Origin: Natranaerovirga hydrolytica
GTDB taxonomy: Bacteria; Bacillota; Clostridia; Lachnospirales; DSM-24629
Direction of reading: 5' to 3'
Assembly (NCBI RefSeq): GCF_004339095.1
Contig: NZ_SMGQ01000012.1
Coordinates: forward strand, 310,001-374,000
Length of the DNA stretch: 64,000 nt
Shown here in pieces: positions 32,810 to 40,646 of this stretch. Position 1 is the first letter of the stretch, and every line of letters starts with the position of its first letter. The position numbers and the translations under genes were made by a program. Under the pieces are notes generated by a model, which saw only the letters and a list, made by a program, of their open reading frames with translations, did not search any database and had not been told where the DNA came from.

Positions 32810-34333
32810 ATGAGTATAAGATTTACAGGGATTGCATCTGGATTAGATACAGATAATATGGTGCAACAATTGGTCAAAGTAGAACGTATGAAGATTGATC
32901 GTGTAGTAAAACAAAGAACAAGATTAGAGTGGACTCAAGAAATATGGCAAGATATGAATCAGAAGTTATATGATTTTCATAGAACATCATTGTTTGACAT
33001 GAGGTCAAGATCAACATTTAATCAAAAAAATGTTATCAGCTCTAATGAAGCTGTTGCAACTGTAACAGGAAATACAAACGCTGTAGATGGAATGCATGCT
33101 TTGGAAGTAAAATCTTTAGCTAAAGCAGCATATCTAACCAGTGGTGAAATAAAGGCTAATGACGGTGAAGATGTTACGGGTTCAACAACATTAGGGGAAT
33201 TGTTTGAAAATCCAGACGATTTGAATGCCTTTATGCTAGGGACTGGTGACAATGAAACAGAGATTAACAGTGAAACAACAATTAATGAACTTATCAATGT
33301 GCTTAAAAAAGAAAATAGTGATCTTAATATTAATTTTGATGCAACTTTTGGAAGAATATTCATGTCAACAAAAGAAACTGGTGAAGAGAACCAGATTGAA
33401 ATTGATGAGCTGATTTCTAATCAAGAACTATTAGATAAATTAGGATTAGGTGTTGAGTTTGATTCGGATGATGATTCTACGGTGGGTGGTTTTACGTATA
33501 CAGAAGCATCATCTGCTCAAATTGTTTATAATGGAGTAGAGTTAAATTCTGAATCCAATACTTTTAATGTGAATGGTCTTACGATTAATGCGTTATCAGT
33601 GGGTGATACGAGTATATCAGTTAGTCATGACACAGAAGGCATATATGAAGCAGTAAAGGGATTTGTAATGACATATAATGAACTTATAACAGATATGAAC
33701 GCAAAAATAAACGCTGATTCTTCTAGAGGATATGACCCGCTGACTAGTGAAGAAAAGCAAGCAATGACAGAAGATGAAATTGAACAGTGGGAAGGAAGAA
33801 TTAAAGACTCTTTATTAAGAAGAGATGATGCATTATCAGGATTATCAGAATCAATGAGAAGAATTTTAGGTGGTTCATTGACAGGACTGGGTCATGATTC
33901 AGATGAGGTTGTATTCAATACGTTATCCCAATTAGGAATTGTCACAGGTGATTACCGTGAGAGAGGGATACTTCATATTGAAGGAGATTCAGAAGTAGGT
34001 AATAATGGCGGTGGTGAAAATAAATTAAAAAGAGCTATAGAAGAGGACCCAGATGCCGTTGCAAAATTATTTAATGAACTAACTTCTGAGTTATATAGTG
34101 ATATGTCACAAAAGATGAAGAGAACAACAGGACTCAGTAGTGCACTTACCTTCTATAATGATCAAGTTATGGAAGATAGAATAAAAGAATATGATGATGA
34201 GATCGCTATATTAGAAGAAAGATTAATAAGAACAGAAGATAGATACTACGCACAATTTGCAGCAATGGAGAAAGCAATGCAAGAAGCCAATAGTACAATG
34301 GATTGGCTAATGCAACAACTAGGAGGTATGTAA
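32810..34333 (+). CDS. fliD: Flagellar filament cap protein FliD
   Basis: A 507-residue hook-associated protein 2, which forms the cap under which flagellin folds. It begins IRFTGIASGLDTDNMVQQLVKVE, the FliD N-terminal signature, followed by a coiled segment RTRLEWTQEIWQDMN. The C-terminal coiled coil is RIKEYDDEIAILEERLIRTED and ends AQFAAMEKAMQEANSTMDWL. AGGTAGGTGG precedes the start. fliS follows with its ribosome site inside the fliD end. Confidence 0.95.
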   Translation: MSIRFTGIASGLDTDNMVQQLVKVERMKIDRVVKQRTRLEWTQEIWQDMNQKLYDFHRTSLFDMRSRSTFNQKNVISSNEAVATVTGNTNAVDGMHALEVKSLAKAAYLTSGEIKANDGEDVTGSTTLGELFENPDDLNAFMLGTGDNETEINSETTINELINVLKKENSDLNINFDATFGRIFMSTKETGEENQIEIDELISNQELLDKLGLGVEFDSDDDSTVGGFTYTEASSAQIVYNGVELNSESNTFNVNGLTINALSVGDTSISVSHDTEGIYEAVKGFVMTYNELITDMNAKINADSSRGYDPLTSEEKQAMTEDEIEQWEGRIKDSLLRRDDALSGLSESMRRILGGSLTGLGHDSDEVVFNTLSQLGIVTGDYRERGILHIEGDSEVGNNGGGENKLKRAIEEDPDAVAKLFNELTSELYSDMSQKMKRTTGLSSALTFYNDQVMEDRIKEYDDEIAILEERLIRTEDRYYAQFAAMEKAMQEANSTMDWLMQQLGGM

Positions 34334-34335
34334 TA

Positions 34336-34728
34336 ATGATTCAAAATGGGGCTAATGCATATAAAAATAACGCTGTGTTAACAGCATCACCTCAAGAATT
34401 ATCTTTAATGTTGTATAATGGGGCAATAAAATTTGCTAATCAAGGGTTAAAAGAGTTGGACAATAAGAATTATGCAGCGGTTAATAAAAATCTAGGCAGA
34501 GTACAAGATATTATTAGCGAGTTTAGAATGTCTTTAAATAAAGATGTTGGTTTATCCAATGAATTGGACAAACTATATGATTATATGAATTATAGAGTAG
34601 TAGAAGCAAATATTAAAAAAGACAAAGCGATGATAGAAGAAGTAATAGGAATGCTTAGAGAATTAAGGGATACTTGGAAGGAAGCTATGAATATAGCTAA
34701 AAAAGGTAATCAAGCGTCATCTGAATAA
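34336..34728 (+). CDS. fliS: Flagellin-specific chaperone FliS
   Basis: A 130-residue export chaperone that binds the flagellin C-terminus. It begins MIQNGANAYKNNAVLTASPQ, followed by ELSLMLYNGAIKFANQ, the clear FliS signature, and is helical throughout. The frame extends 33 bases upstream into fliD, but AGGAGGT lies seven to eight bases before this ATG, so translation starts here. It is cotranscribed and probably translationally coupled with fliD. Confidence 0.95.
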   Translation: MIQNGANAYKNNAVLTASPQELSLMLYNGAIKFANQGLKELDNKNYAAVNKNLGRVQDIISEFRMSLNKDVGLSNELDKLYDYMNYRVVEANIKKDKAMIEEVIGMLRELRDTWKEAMNIAKKGNQASSE

Positions 34729-34740
34729 AAGAGGGGTCAA

Positions 34741-35229
34741 ATGATTATGAATGATATTACTAACTACATTGATATGTTAATTGAATCATTAAAGCAGAAA
34801 AAAGATGTTTTGATACAAATTAAAGAGCAAAATCAACGCCAATCAGAGATAACAAAAAAAGAAGTTTTTAAATTGGAAGAATTTGACAATACCATCAAAG
34901 CAAAAGACAAATTAATTAAAAAAATTAGTGTGTTAGATGATGGCTTTAATACTATATATGAACGCATCAGAGTAGAGCTGCTAGGTAATAAATTAAAATA
35001 CAAAAATAAAATAGAAGAATTAAAAAAGTTAGTGAGCGAAGTTGCAGAGTTAGGAATTTCTATTCAGGTTCAAGAAGAAAAAAATCGACAGTCCATTACT
35101 CAAAGCTTTAAAGACAAGAAAAAAGAAATTAAAAAATTTAAAAATAGCAAAGCCAGTGCAACAACATATTACAAAAACATGAACAATGTTAGTAAAGAGC
35201 AGTCTTTTTTTCTAGACAAAAAAAAATAA
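34741..35229 (+). CDS. FlgN/FliT-like coiled-coil flagellar chaperone
   Basis: A 162-residue, Lys-rich helical protein. Residues 5-120 form a long antiparallel coiled coil (MLIESLKQKKDVLIQIKEQN, later NKIEELKKLVSEVAELGISI), resembling FlgN-type chaperones. The tail is basic and Ser-rich. It starts 12 bp after fliS, where other bacteria place fliT or a second flgN. This suggests a chaperone for FliD, but primary sequence alone does not settle it. Confidence 0.7.
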   Translation: MIMNDITNYIDMLIESLKQKKDVLIQIKEQNQRQSEITKKEVFKLEEFDNTIKAKDKLIKKISVLDDGFNTIYERIRVELLGNKLKYKNKIEELKKLVSEVAELGISIQVQEEKNRQSITQSFKDKKKEIKKFKNSKASATTYYKNMNNVSKEQSFFLDKKK

Positions 35230-35237
35230 AATATCAA

Positions 35238-35285
35238 ACCATAATAACATTAAAAAAGACTTCCCTTTTATAATGTTATTATGGT
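35238..35285. repeat. Perfect 15-bp inverted repeat after the fliS operon
   Basis: ACCATAATAACATTA (35238-35252) pairs with TAATGTTATTATGGT (35271-35285) around 18 bases. There is no T-run, so it is not a standard terminator, although it ends the flagellar region. Confidence 0.75.
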
Positions 35286-35342
35286 ATATTATAATAAGCA
35301 TCATATAAAATATGTAATAATAAGGAAAGAACAATAAAATAC

Positions 35343-35371
35343 TTGACGAATAACTAGAAATTTGATATATT
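35343..35371 (+). promoter_or_regulatory. SigA promoter of rpmG-secE-nusG
   Basis: TTGACG (35343-35348), 17 bp, TATATT (35366-35371). No second promoter is seen before rplK or rplA, so this probably also serves them. Confidence 0.78.
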
Positions 35372-35442
35372 ATAAAAGCAGTGAAGTAGGGCTTTTTTTT
35401 TATGCCTAATTTTCTCATGACTAATAAGTGGAGGTGGAAGTT

Positions 35443-35592
35443 GTGCGTGTGAAAATAACTTTAGCTTGTACAGAATGTAAGCAGCGAAATTATGACACAA
35501 AGAAAGACAAAAAACAACATCCAGAAAGAATGGAAACAAAAAAATATTGCAGATTTTGCAAAGCACACACATTGCACAAAGAAACAAAATAA
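35443..35592 (+). CDS. rpmG: 50S ribosomal protein L33
   Basis: A 49-residue L33, an exit-site protein of the large subunit. It begins [20 protein letters not shown] and ends [15 protein letters not shown]. The two CxxC pairs mark the zinc-binding form, which in Bacillus is the form replaced under zinc starvation. Start is GTG at 35443 with GGAGGTGG six bases upstream. The order rpmG-secE-nusG is standard. Confidence 0.96.
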   Translation: MRVKITLACTECKQRNYDTKKDKKQHPERMETKKYCRFCKAHTLHKETK

Positions 35593-35628
35593 TGTGTTGT
35601 TAGAATATTGAAGAGGATGTGATTTTCA

Positions 35629-35817
35629 ATGGACGCTAACGTTAAAAAAAGTTGGTGGAAAGTGTTTAAAGGGGATTTTAAAAAGATTGTATGGCCAGAT
35701 AAGAAATCACTATTCAGACAGACAGCAGTTGTGTTATTTGTGACGATATTTATGGGGGTAATAATCTCTGTACTTGACTTAATACTTCAGTATGGGTTAA
35801 GTTTATTACCACTATAA
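35629..35817 (+). CDS. secE: Preprotein translocase subunit SecE
   Basis: A 62-residue single-span SecE, the clamp subunit of the SecYEG channel. The amphipathic start VKKSWWKVFKGDFKKIVWPD is the conserved cytosolic helix. One membrane segment (about 30-55) follows. This short form is normal in Firmicutes. It sits between rpmG and nusG. Confidence 0.95.
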   Translation: MDANVKKSWWKVFKGDFKKIVWPDKKSLFRQTAVVLFVTIFMGVIISVLDLILQYGLSLLPL

Positions 35818-35836
35818 TAAGGTTAAAGGTGATTTT

Positions 35837-36355
35837 ATGTCAAATACTCAAAAATGGTATGTTGTTCATACTTATTCAGGTTATGAAAACAAAGTAAAAG
35901 CAAACATTGAAAAAATAATTGACAACAGAAAGCTTCATGATCAAATAACAGAGGTTATTGTTCCGTTGCAAGATGTGGTTGAAGTTAAAAATGGTGCCAA
36001 AAAGCAAGTGAAGAAAAAGTTATTTCCAGGATATGTATTATTAAAAATGGATATGAATGACGACACTTGGTATGTGGTAAGAAATACAAGAGGTGTAACA
36101 GGCTTTGTTGGACCTGGGTCAAAACCAGTACCATTAACTGAAGACGAGATCAGGGCATTAGGAATAAGATTTGAAGTGGTTCAAATCGATATTGCTGTAG
36201 GCGATATGGTCAGAATTACTACAGGACCTTTTGAAGGTTCCGTAGGAGAAGCAAAAGACGTTAATAATCACAAGAAAACAGTAACAGTGAATTTATCAGT
36301 GTTTGGTCGAGAAACCCCAGTAGAACTTAATTTTACAGAAATTCAAAGAATGTAA
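35837..36355 (+). CDS. nusG: Transcription elongation/antitermination factor NusG
   Basis: A 172-residue NusG. The NGN domain starts KWYVVHTYSGYENKVKANIE and includes KKLFPGYVLLKMDM and VRNTRGVTGFVGPG. The KOW domain is at about 122-150: VGDMVRITTGPFEGSVGEAK. It binds RNA polymerase and affects pausing and termination. AAAGGTG precedes the ATG. It is followed by the L1-binding leader and rplK. Confidence 0.97.
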   Translation: MSNTQKWYVVHTYSGYENKVKANIEKIIDNRKLHDQITEVIVPLQDVVEVKNGAKKQVKKKLFPGYVLLKMDMNDDTWYVVRNTRGVTGFVGPGSKPVPLTEDEIRALGIRFEVVQIDIAVGDMVRITTGPFEGSVGEAKDVNNHKKTVTVNLSVFGRETPVELNFTEIQRM

Positions 36356-36382
36356 ACTAATTTAGTACGTAACAATTAACAT

Positions 36383-36430
36383 GTCTACCCAAGTAGACAG
36401 TGGGAGGGAGATCCCCCGTTAAATACCACA
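36383..36430 (+). promoter_or_regulatory. L1 protein-binding leader of rplK
   Basis: A small hairpin GTCTAC-CCAA-GTAGAC (36383-36398) is followed by GTGGGAGGG (36400-36408), ATCCCCC and TAAATACCAC (36420-36429). The GTGGGAGG...AATACCAC pair mimics the L1 stalk base of 23S rRNA, so free L1 can bind and repress the operon. The rplK ribosome site follows within 10 bases. Confidence 0.8.
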
Positions 36431-36451
36431 ATTTTCAGGAGGTGCGCTAAT

Positions 36452-36877
36452 ATGGCGAAAAAAGTAACAGGATACATTAAATTACAAATTCCTGCTGGTA
36501 AAGCAACACCAGCACCACCAGTTGGACCAGCGTTAGGACAACATGGTGTTAATATTATGCAATTTACAAAAGAATTCAATGCTAAAACAGCAGATCAAGC
36601 AGGTATGTTAATTCCTGTAGTAATTACAGTATACCAAGACAGAAGTTTTAGTTTTATTACAAAAACACCACCAGCTGCAGTATTATTAAAAAAAGCAGCT
36701 AAAATCAAATCAGGTTCAGGAGAACCTAATAGAACTAAGGTAGCAACGATTTCTAAAGAAGAAGTTAAAAAAATTGCAGAAATCAAAATGCCTGACTTAA
36801 ATGCAGCGAATATTGAATCAGCTATGAGCATGGTAGCTGGAACAGCTAGAAGTATGGGTATTGTAGTAGAAGACTAA
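36452..36877 (+). CDS. rplK: 50S ribosomal protein L11
   Basis: A 141-residue L11, part of the GTPase-associated centre. It begins [20 protein letters not shown], followed by [20 protein letters not shown], the proline-rich hinge to which thiopeptides bind. It ends with the RNA-binding [12 protein letters not shown]. Standard length. AGGAGGTG precedes the ATG. It is first in rplK-rplA and has an L1-binding leader. Confidence 0.98.
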   Translation: MAKKVTGYIKLQIPAGKATPAPPVGPALGQHGVNIMQFTKEFNAKTADQAGMLIPVVITVYQDRSFSFITKTPPAAVLLKKAAKIKSGSGEPNRTKVATISKEEVKKIAEIKMPDLNAANIESAMSMVAGTARSMGIVVED

Positions 36878-36900
36878 TAAAAGTAAAAGTTGATAATAAC

Positions 36901-36931
36901 TGTGGGAGGGTTTACTCCCGATAATACCACA
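36901..36931 (+). promoter_or_regulatory. Second L1 protein-binding site, before rplA
   Basis: GTGGGAGGG (36902-36910), ACTCCC and TAATACCACA (36922-36931) repeat the rRNA-like core seen before rplK. The site abuts the rplA Shine-Dalgarno AAGGAGGT (36931-36938), so bound L1 could block its own translation directly. Confidence 0.8.
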
Positions 36932-36944
36932 AGGAGGTAATAGC

Positions 36945-37640
36945 ATGAAAAGAGGAAAAAGGTATCAAGAAGTATCTAAATTAGTTGATCGTACTAAGTT
37001 GTATGATGCAAGTGAAGCGATAGAATTGGTAGAAAAAGTTTCTAAAGCGAAATTCGACGAAACCGTTGAAGCACATATTAAATTAGGTGTAGACAGTCGT
37101 CATGCAGATCAACAAGTTCGTGGTGCAGTTGTATTACCACACGGAACTGGTAAAAGTGTAAGAGTACTTGTTTTTGCTAAAGGCGATAAGCAAAAAGAAG
37201 CAGAACAAGCTGGAGCAGACTTTGTTGGAGCAGAAGACTTAATACCAAAAATTCAAAACGATGGTTGGTTAGACTTTGACGTTGTAGTAGCAACACCAGA
37301 TATGATGGCAGTTGTTGGGCGTTTAGGACGTGTACTTGGACCTAAAGGATTAATGCCTAATCCAAAAGCAGGTACAGTGACTATGGATATTGCGAAAGCA
37401 GTTGAAGATATTAAAGCTGGTAAAATTGAGTACAGACTAGATAAAAGTAATATTATCCACGTTCCAATTGGAAAGGTTTCTTTTGGAAAAGAAAAACTTT
37501 CAGACAACTTCCACACGTTAATGAATGAAATTATAAAAGCAAGACCATCAGCTGCAAAAGGTCAATATCTACGCAGTGTAGCAATTACAACAACAATGGG
37601 ACCAGGTATCAAAATTAACCAAAATAAACTTGCTGAATAA
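36945..37640 (+). CDS. rplA: 50S ribosomal protein L1
   Basis: A 231-residue L1, the stalk protein near the E site and a translational repressor. It begins [20 protein letters not shown] and has [20 protein letters not shown] and [19 protein letters not shown], the rRNA-binding signature, at about 128-146. It is preceded by a second L1-binding site. The operon ends here; rplJ has its own promoter immediately downstream. Confidence 0.98.
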   Translation: MKRGKRYQEVSKLVDRTKLYDASEAIELVEKVSKAKFDETVEAHIKLGVDSRHADQQVRGAVVLPHGTGKSVRVLVFAKGDKQKEAEQAGADFVGAEDLIPKIQNDGWLDFDVVVATPDMMAVVGRLGRVLGPKGLMPNPKAGTVTMDIAKAVEDIKAGKIEYRLDKSNIIHVPIGKVSFGKEKLSDNFHTLMNEIIKARPSAAKGQYLRSVAITTTMGPGIKINQNKLAE

Positions 37641-37643
37641 GTA

Positions 37644-37672
37644 TTGACAATAAAAAACCAAAATGGTATAAT
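37644..37672 (+). promoter_or_regulatory. Consensus SigA promoter of rplJ-rplL
   Basis: TTGACA (37644-37649), 17 bp, TATAAT (37667-37672): an exact match in both boxes. Confidence 0.93.
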
Positions 37673-37699
37673 TCATCTTGGTAATTGAATAAAGAATAT

Positions 37700-37830
37700 C
37701 AGCCATAGACAGTAGGTGTTATAATAACATAATGGGTAACCGCCTACCGAGGTTTCATGAATTATAGACGACATGTGTATATTGAAATGAAAAAACCTCT
37801 CTGTCTAAGGATAGAGAGGTTTTTTTATAC
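37700..37830 (+). ncRNA. L10 ribosomal protein leader with attenuator
   Basis: The transcript has the L10-leader blocks AGACAGTAGGTGTTATAA, AATGGGTAACCGCCTACCGA and a following GAGGTTT. A terminator at 37792-37826 (ACCTCTC with GAGAGGT plus a T-run) comes before rplJ. CCGAGGTTT can pair with the terminator 5' arm AAAACCTC, so protein L10 (with L12) can choose between readthrough and termination. The family is established; the pairing is read from this sequence. Confidence 0.85.
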
Positions 37831-37895
37831 GACAATATTTCAATGAATCGGTTGATAGGATAGTAACGCATTAAAAGCAAGAAAGGTGGTGCAAT

Positions 37896-38402
37896 ATGGC
37901 GAAAGTAGAACAAAAACAAACAGTAGTTGAGCAAATCAAAGAAAATATTGAAGGCGCTCAATCCATTGTACTTGTTGATTACAGAGGACTTACAGTAGAA
38001 CAAGATACAGAACTTCGTAAAAGTTTAAGAGAAGCTGGTGTGACGTATAAAGTTTATAAAAATACGATGATGCGCTTTGCTTTTGAAGGAACTGAGTTCG
38101 AACCTTTATCTGAAGAATTAGCTGGTCCAAGTGCTATTGCGATTAGCAAAGAAGATGCAACAGCACCTGCAAGAGTACTTAATGATATTGCGAAAAAGTA
38201 CGAGAGTTTAGAATTCAAAGCAGGTGTAGTAGACGGTAAATATTATAATGTAGATGACATCAAAAAGATTGCATCTATACCATCAAAAGAAGTATTACTT
38301 GGCAAATTACTTGGAAGCATTCAATCACCAATTACAAATATGGCAAGAGTGCTTAATCAAATTGCTGAGCAAAATGGTAGTGAAGAAGCTGTTACAGAAT
38401 AA
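37896..38402 (+). CDS. rplJ: 50S ribosomal protein L10
   Basis: A 168-residue L10, the base of the L7/L12 stalk. It begins KVEQKQTVVEQIKENIEGAQ, followed by SIVLVDYRGLTVEQDTELRK and YKVYKNTMMRFAFEGT, the conserved rRNA-binding half. The C-terminal helix that carries L12 dimers is ITNMARVLNQIAEQNGS. AAAGGTGG precedes the start. Own promoter and L10 leader upstream; rplL follows. Confidence 0.98.
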   Translation: MAKVEQKQTVVEQIKENIEGAQSIVLVDYRGLTVEQDTELRKSLREAGVTYKVYKNTMMRFAFEGTEFEPLSEELAGPSAIAISKEDATAPARVLNDIAKKYESLEFKAGVVDGKYYNVDDIKKIASIPSKEVLLGKLLGSIQSPITNMARVLNQIAEQNGSEEAVTE

Positions 38403-38432
38403 TATAATAAAAAATTTCGGAGGTGCATTTTA

Positions 38433-38810
38433 ATGGCAAAATTAACAGTAGAAGAATTTATCGATGCGATAAAAGAAATGTCAGTATTAGAATTAAACGA
38501 GTTAGTAAAAGCTTGTGAAGAAGAATTTGGAGTATCTGCAGCTGCAGGAGTAGTAGTAGCTGGAGACGCTGGTGCAGCAGGTGGTGCAGCAGAAGAGAAA
38601 ACAGAATTTGATGTTGAGCTTACAAGCGCTGGATCAAACAAAATTAAAGTAATCAAAGCAGTTCGTGAGATTACTGGATTAGGATTAAAAGAAGCTAAAG
38701 AATTAGTAGAAGGAGCTCCTAAAGTAGTTAAAGAAGGAGCAGCTAAAGACGAAGCTGAAGAATTAAAAGGTAAATTAGAAGAAGTTGGAGCACAAGTAAC
38801 TTTAAAATAA
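38433..38810 (+). CDS. rplL: 50S ribosomal protein L7/L12
   Basis: A 125-residue L7/L12. The N-terminal dimer domain is [20 protein letters not shown], the hinge is Ala/Gly-rich (about 37-52), and the C-terminal factor-binding domain is [20 protein letters not shown] with [20 protein letters not shown] precedes the ATG. A terminator follows. The usual next gene, rpoB, is displaced by 4.3 kb. Confidence 0.98.
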   Translation: MAKLTVEEFIDAIKEMSVLELNELVKACEEEFGVSAAAGVVVAGDAGAAGGAAEEKTEFDVELTSAGSNKIKVIKAVREITGLGLKEAKELVEGAPKVVKEGAAKDEAEELKGKLEEVGAQVTLK

Positions 38811-38824
38811 TAACATAAAAGCTC

Positions 38825-38853
38825 AAGCTCTCAGTGGAAACTGGGAGCTTTTC
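38825..38853 (+). terminator. Terminator of rplJ-rplL
   Basis: AAGCTCTCAGT pairs with ACTGGGAGCTT (one G-U) around GGAA, followed by TTC. Confidence 0.85.
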
Positions 38854-38978
38854 TATATATAATGAAATTATGTGAGATTATGTGAAATGCTATAATAGGA
38901 CTTTGTTGAGATAGACATTGGTAACAACAAAGATTATTATAAAAGTAAAAAACATGTAAAGAATTAAAATGTAAAGTA

Positions 38979-38987
38979 TGTTATAAT
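38979..38987 (+). promoter_or_regulatory. Extended -10 promoter of the VTC-DUF4956-CotH operon
   Basis: TG, one base, TATAAT (38982-38987). No good -35 box is present, as is typical of extended -10 promoters. It gives a leader of about 190 nt that holds the repeat hairpins. Confidence 0.6.
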
Positions 38988-39053
38988 GAAAAAAGTTGAT
39001 TTTAAATGATGAAAAGAAGCGTTAATTATTATAAATAATAATTAAGTTGATAT

Positions 39054-39150
39054 GAAAGTATTAATTTCAAACTTGCGTGCAAGGATTTGGAGATTGTACT
39101 TTCAACTCACCTTGTGTCTCTTGTAACCAGTAAGAGCCATAAGGTGAGTT
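39054..39150 (-). repeat. Two-hairpin dispersed repeat, copy B (inverted)
   Basis: Read on the minus strand it has the same plan as copy A at 4447-4542. First is a hairpin AACTCACCTT to AAGGTGAGTT (39150-39104). Then comes a hairpin from GAAAGTA to TACTTTC (39103-39054) with CTTGC-GC-GCAAG type apex. The block CAATCTCCAAATCCTTG is shared exactly with copy A. Confidence 0.75.
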
Positions 39151-39182
39151 AATATAGATGCTGGCTTAAAAGGTGTGGTTAT

Positions 39183-39923
39183 ATGGCAAAAGAAATATTT
39201 AATCGATACGAATTAAAATTCTTGATTAATGAAGAGGTGTATGCAGAATTAATCAATGAACTAGAACCATATATGGTAAAAGATTCATATGGAGATCAAG
39301 ATGGATATTATACTATATCTAATATTTATTATGATACAGAAGACAATTTATTTAATTACGAAAAGTTAAAGCGTCAACCTTTTAGGCAAAAGGTTCGCTT
39401 AAGAACATATAATATACCTTCACTGGATTGCCCTTCTTTTTTAGAAATCAAAAAGAAGCATAATGGTGTCGTGAATAAAAGAAGGACCGTTATGGCCCTA
39501 AATGAAGCTTATGACTTTTTAAACAATGATTATAAAAATGAAGACATTATTAAATTCAATACATCCAATCATCAAATTCTAAAAGAAGTATTGTTTTTAA
39601 AGAATTTTTATAAATTGGTTCCAAAAGTCAGTTTATCTTATGAAAGACAAGCTTTTCATGCCAAAGAGGATAAAGACTTACGGATTACATTTGATAAAAA
39701 CATTAGAAGAAGATTAGAGAATTTGAGACTGGAATATGGAAGTGAAGGGGAAGTCTATATTAGACCTGATGTTTTTGTATTTGAGATAAAAGTCAGTGAA
39801 AAGTTACCCTTGTGGCTAGTGAAGATACTAAGTAAATATAGATGTTGGATGCAAAGCTTTTCAAAGTATTCTACAAGTCAAAGCGGAACAGACATTATTA
39901 GTATACCTAAAAAAATAATTTGA
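39183..39923 (+). CDS. VTC-domain (polyphosphate polymerase-like) protein
   Basis: A 246-residue protein of the VTC/CYTH tunnel fold. Basic and acidic residues typical of the tunnel are in order: FNRYELKFLI at 6-15, QKVRLRTYN near 69-77, CPSFLEIKKKHNGVVNKRRTVM near 82-103, SLSYERQAF, RITFDKNIRR, and VFEIKVSEKLPLWLVKIL near the end. Eukaryotic VTC4 polymerises ATP phosphate into polyphosphate. Bacterial relatives with DUF4956 and CotH neighbours are not well characterised, and the true product is unknown. It is first in a three-gene operon whose next gene overlaps or abuts it. Confidence 0.85.
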   Translation: MAKEIFNRYELKFLINEEVYAELINELEPYMVKDSYGDQDGYYTISNIYYDTEDNLFNYEKLKRQPFRQKVRLRTYNIPSLDCPSFLEIKKKHNGVVNKRRTVMALNEAYDFLNNDYKNEDIIKFNTSNHQILKEVLFLKNFYKLVPKVSLSYERQAFHAKEDKDLRITFDKNIRRRLENLRLEYGSEGEVYIRPDVFVFEIKVSEKLPLWLVKILSKYRCWMQSFSKYSTSQSGTDIISIPKKII

Positions 39924-39934
39924 GGTGGGTGTTT

Positions 39935-40624
39935 ATGCAAGCAATTAATGAAATTTTTAAATTTAACGACATAGCAACAAAAGCTACAATATCTGAAGTT
40001 GTCATAACAATGGCAGTCAGTTTTATGTTAAGTCTTATCATCAGTTTTGTGTACAAGAAAACATATAAAGGACAATATTATTCACAAGATTTTGTTCATA
40101 CTCTTGTGATTATTGGTGTCGTAATATCAATTATAATTGTTGCCATTGGAAGTAACATTGCAAGAGCCTTTAGTTTGGCAGGAGCATTATCCATTATTCG
40201 ATTTAGGAGTTCCATTACTAATCCAAGAGATATAGCATTTATATTCTTTGTTATGGGTGCAGGATTAGCAACGGGAGCTGGACTACTGGTACCAGCCATT
40301 GTTTTTGCATTCATTCTTAGTTTTTTAATTTATATATTATACCTTACTAACTATGGTGTAAAAGAAGACAAGTATAAAACCCTTAAAATCACCATACCTG
40401 AGAATTTAAACTATGAAGGTTTATTTGATGAAGTATTTGAAAGTTATCACTTGGACTATAAACTATTAAGTGTGAGTACAGTGAGTTTAGGCACGTTATT
40501 TGAATTGGTATATTCAGTACGTACTACAGAAGGCGTTAATGATAAAGAAATAATAGATGATATAAGAGCCATTAATGGCAACTTAAATGTCAGTTTAATT
40601 TTAGATGCTCAGACCTTTGAATAA
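39935..40624 (+). CDS. DUF4956-family membrane protein
   Basis: A 229-residue protein with four hydrophobic segments in the first 145 residues (about 20-42, 55-75, 85-105, 110-140). Motifs include ARAFSLAGALSIIRFRSSIT and NPRDIAFIFFVMGAGLATG, which are characteristic of DUF4956. A soluble C-terminal domain (150-229) follows. The frame opens 15 bases earlier, but ATG at 39935 has TGAGGTGGG upstream. It lies between VTC-like and CotH-like genes, a recurrent bacterial association. It may form a membrane module with the VTC protein; its function is unknown. Confidence 0.83.
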   Translation: MQAINEIFKFNDIATKATISEVVITMAVSFMLSLIISFVYKKTYKGQYYSQDFVHTLVIIGVVISIIIVAIGSNIARAFSLAGALSIIRFRSSITNPRDIAFIFFVMGAGLATGAGLLVPAIVFAFILSFLIYILYLTNYGVKEDKYKTLKITIPENLNYEGLFDEVFESYHLDYKLLSVSTVSLGTLFELVYSVRTTEGVNDKEIIDDIRAINGNLNVSLILDAQTFE

Positions 40625-40646
40625 AAGGATTTAAGGAGAGATTTGC

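Larger units (their letters stand above)
38854..39182 (+). other. Spacer and 5' leader before the VTC-like gene
   Basis: Contains an extended -10 promoter (38979-38987) and the inverted copy of the two-hairpin repeat (39054-39150). The rest is AT-rich without a gene. Confidence 0.6.

Noticed and set aside
35286-35442. tRNA gene beside rpmG-secE, as found in some bacteria
   Set aside because: No cloverleaf, TTCRA loop or CCA end can be traced in this AT-rich stretch.
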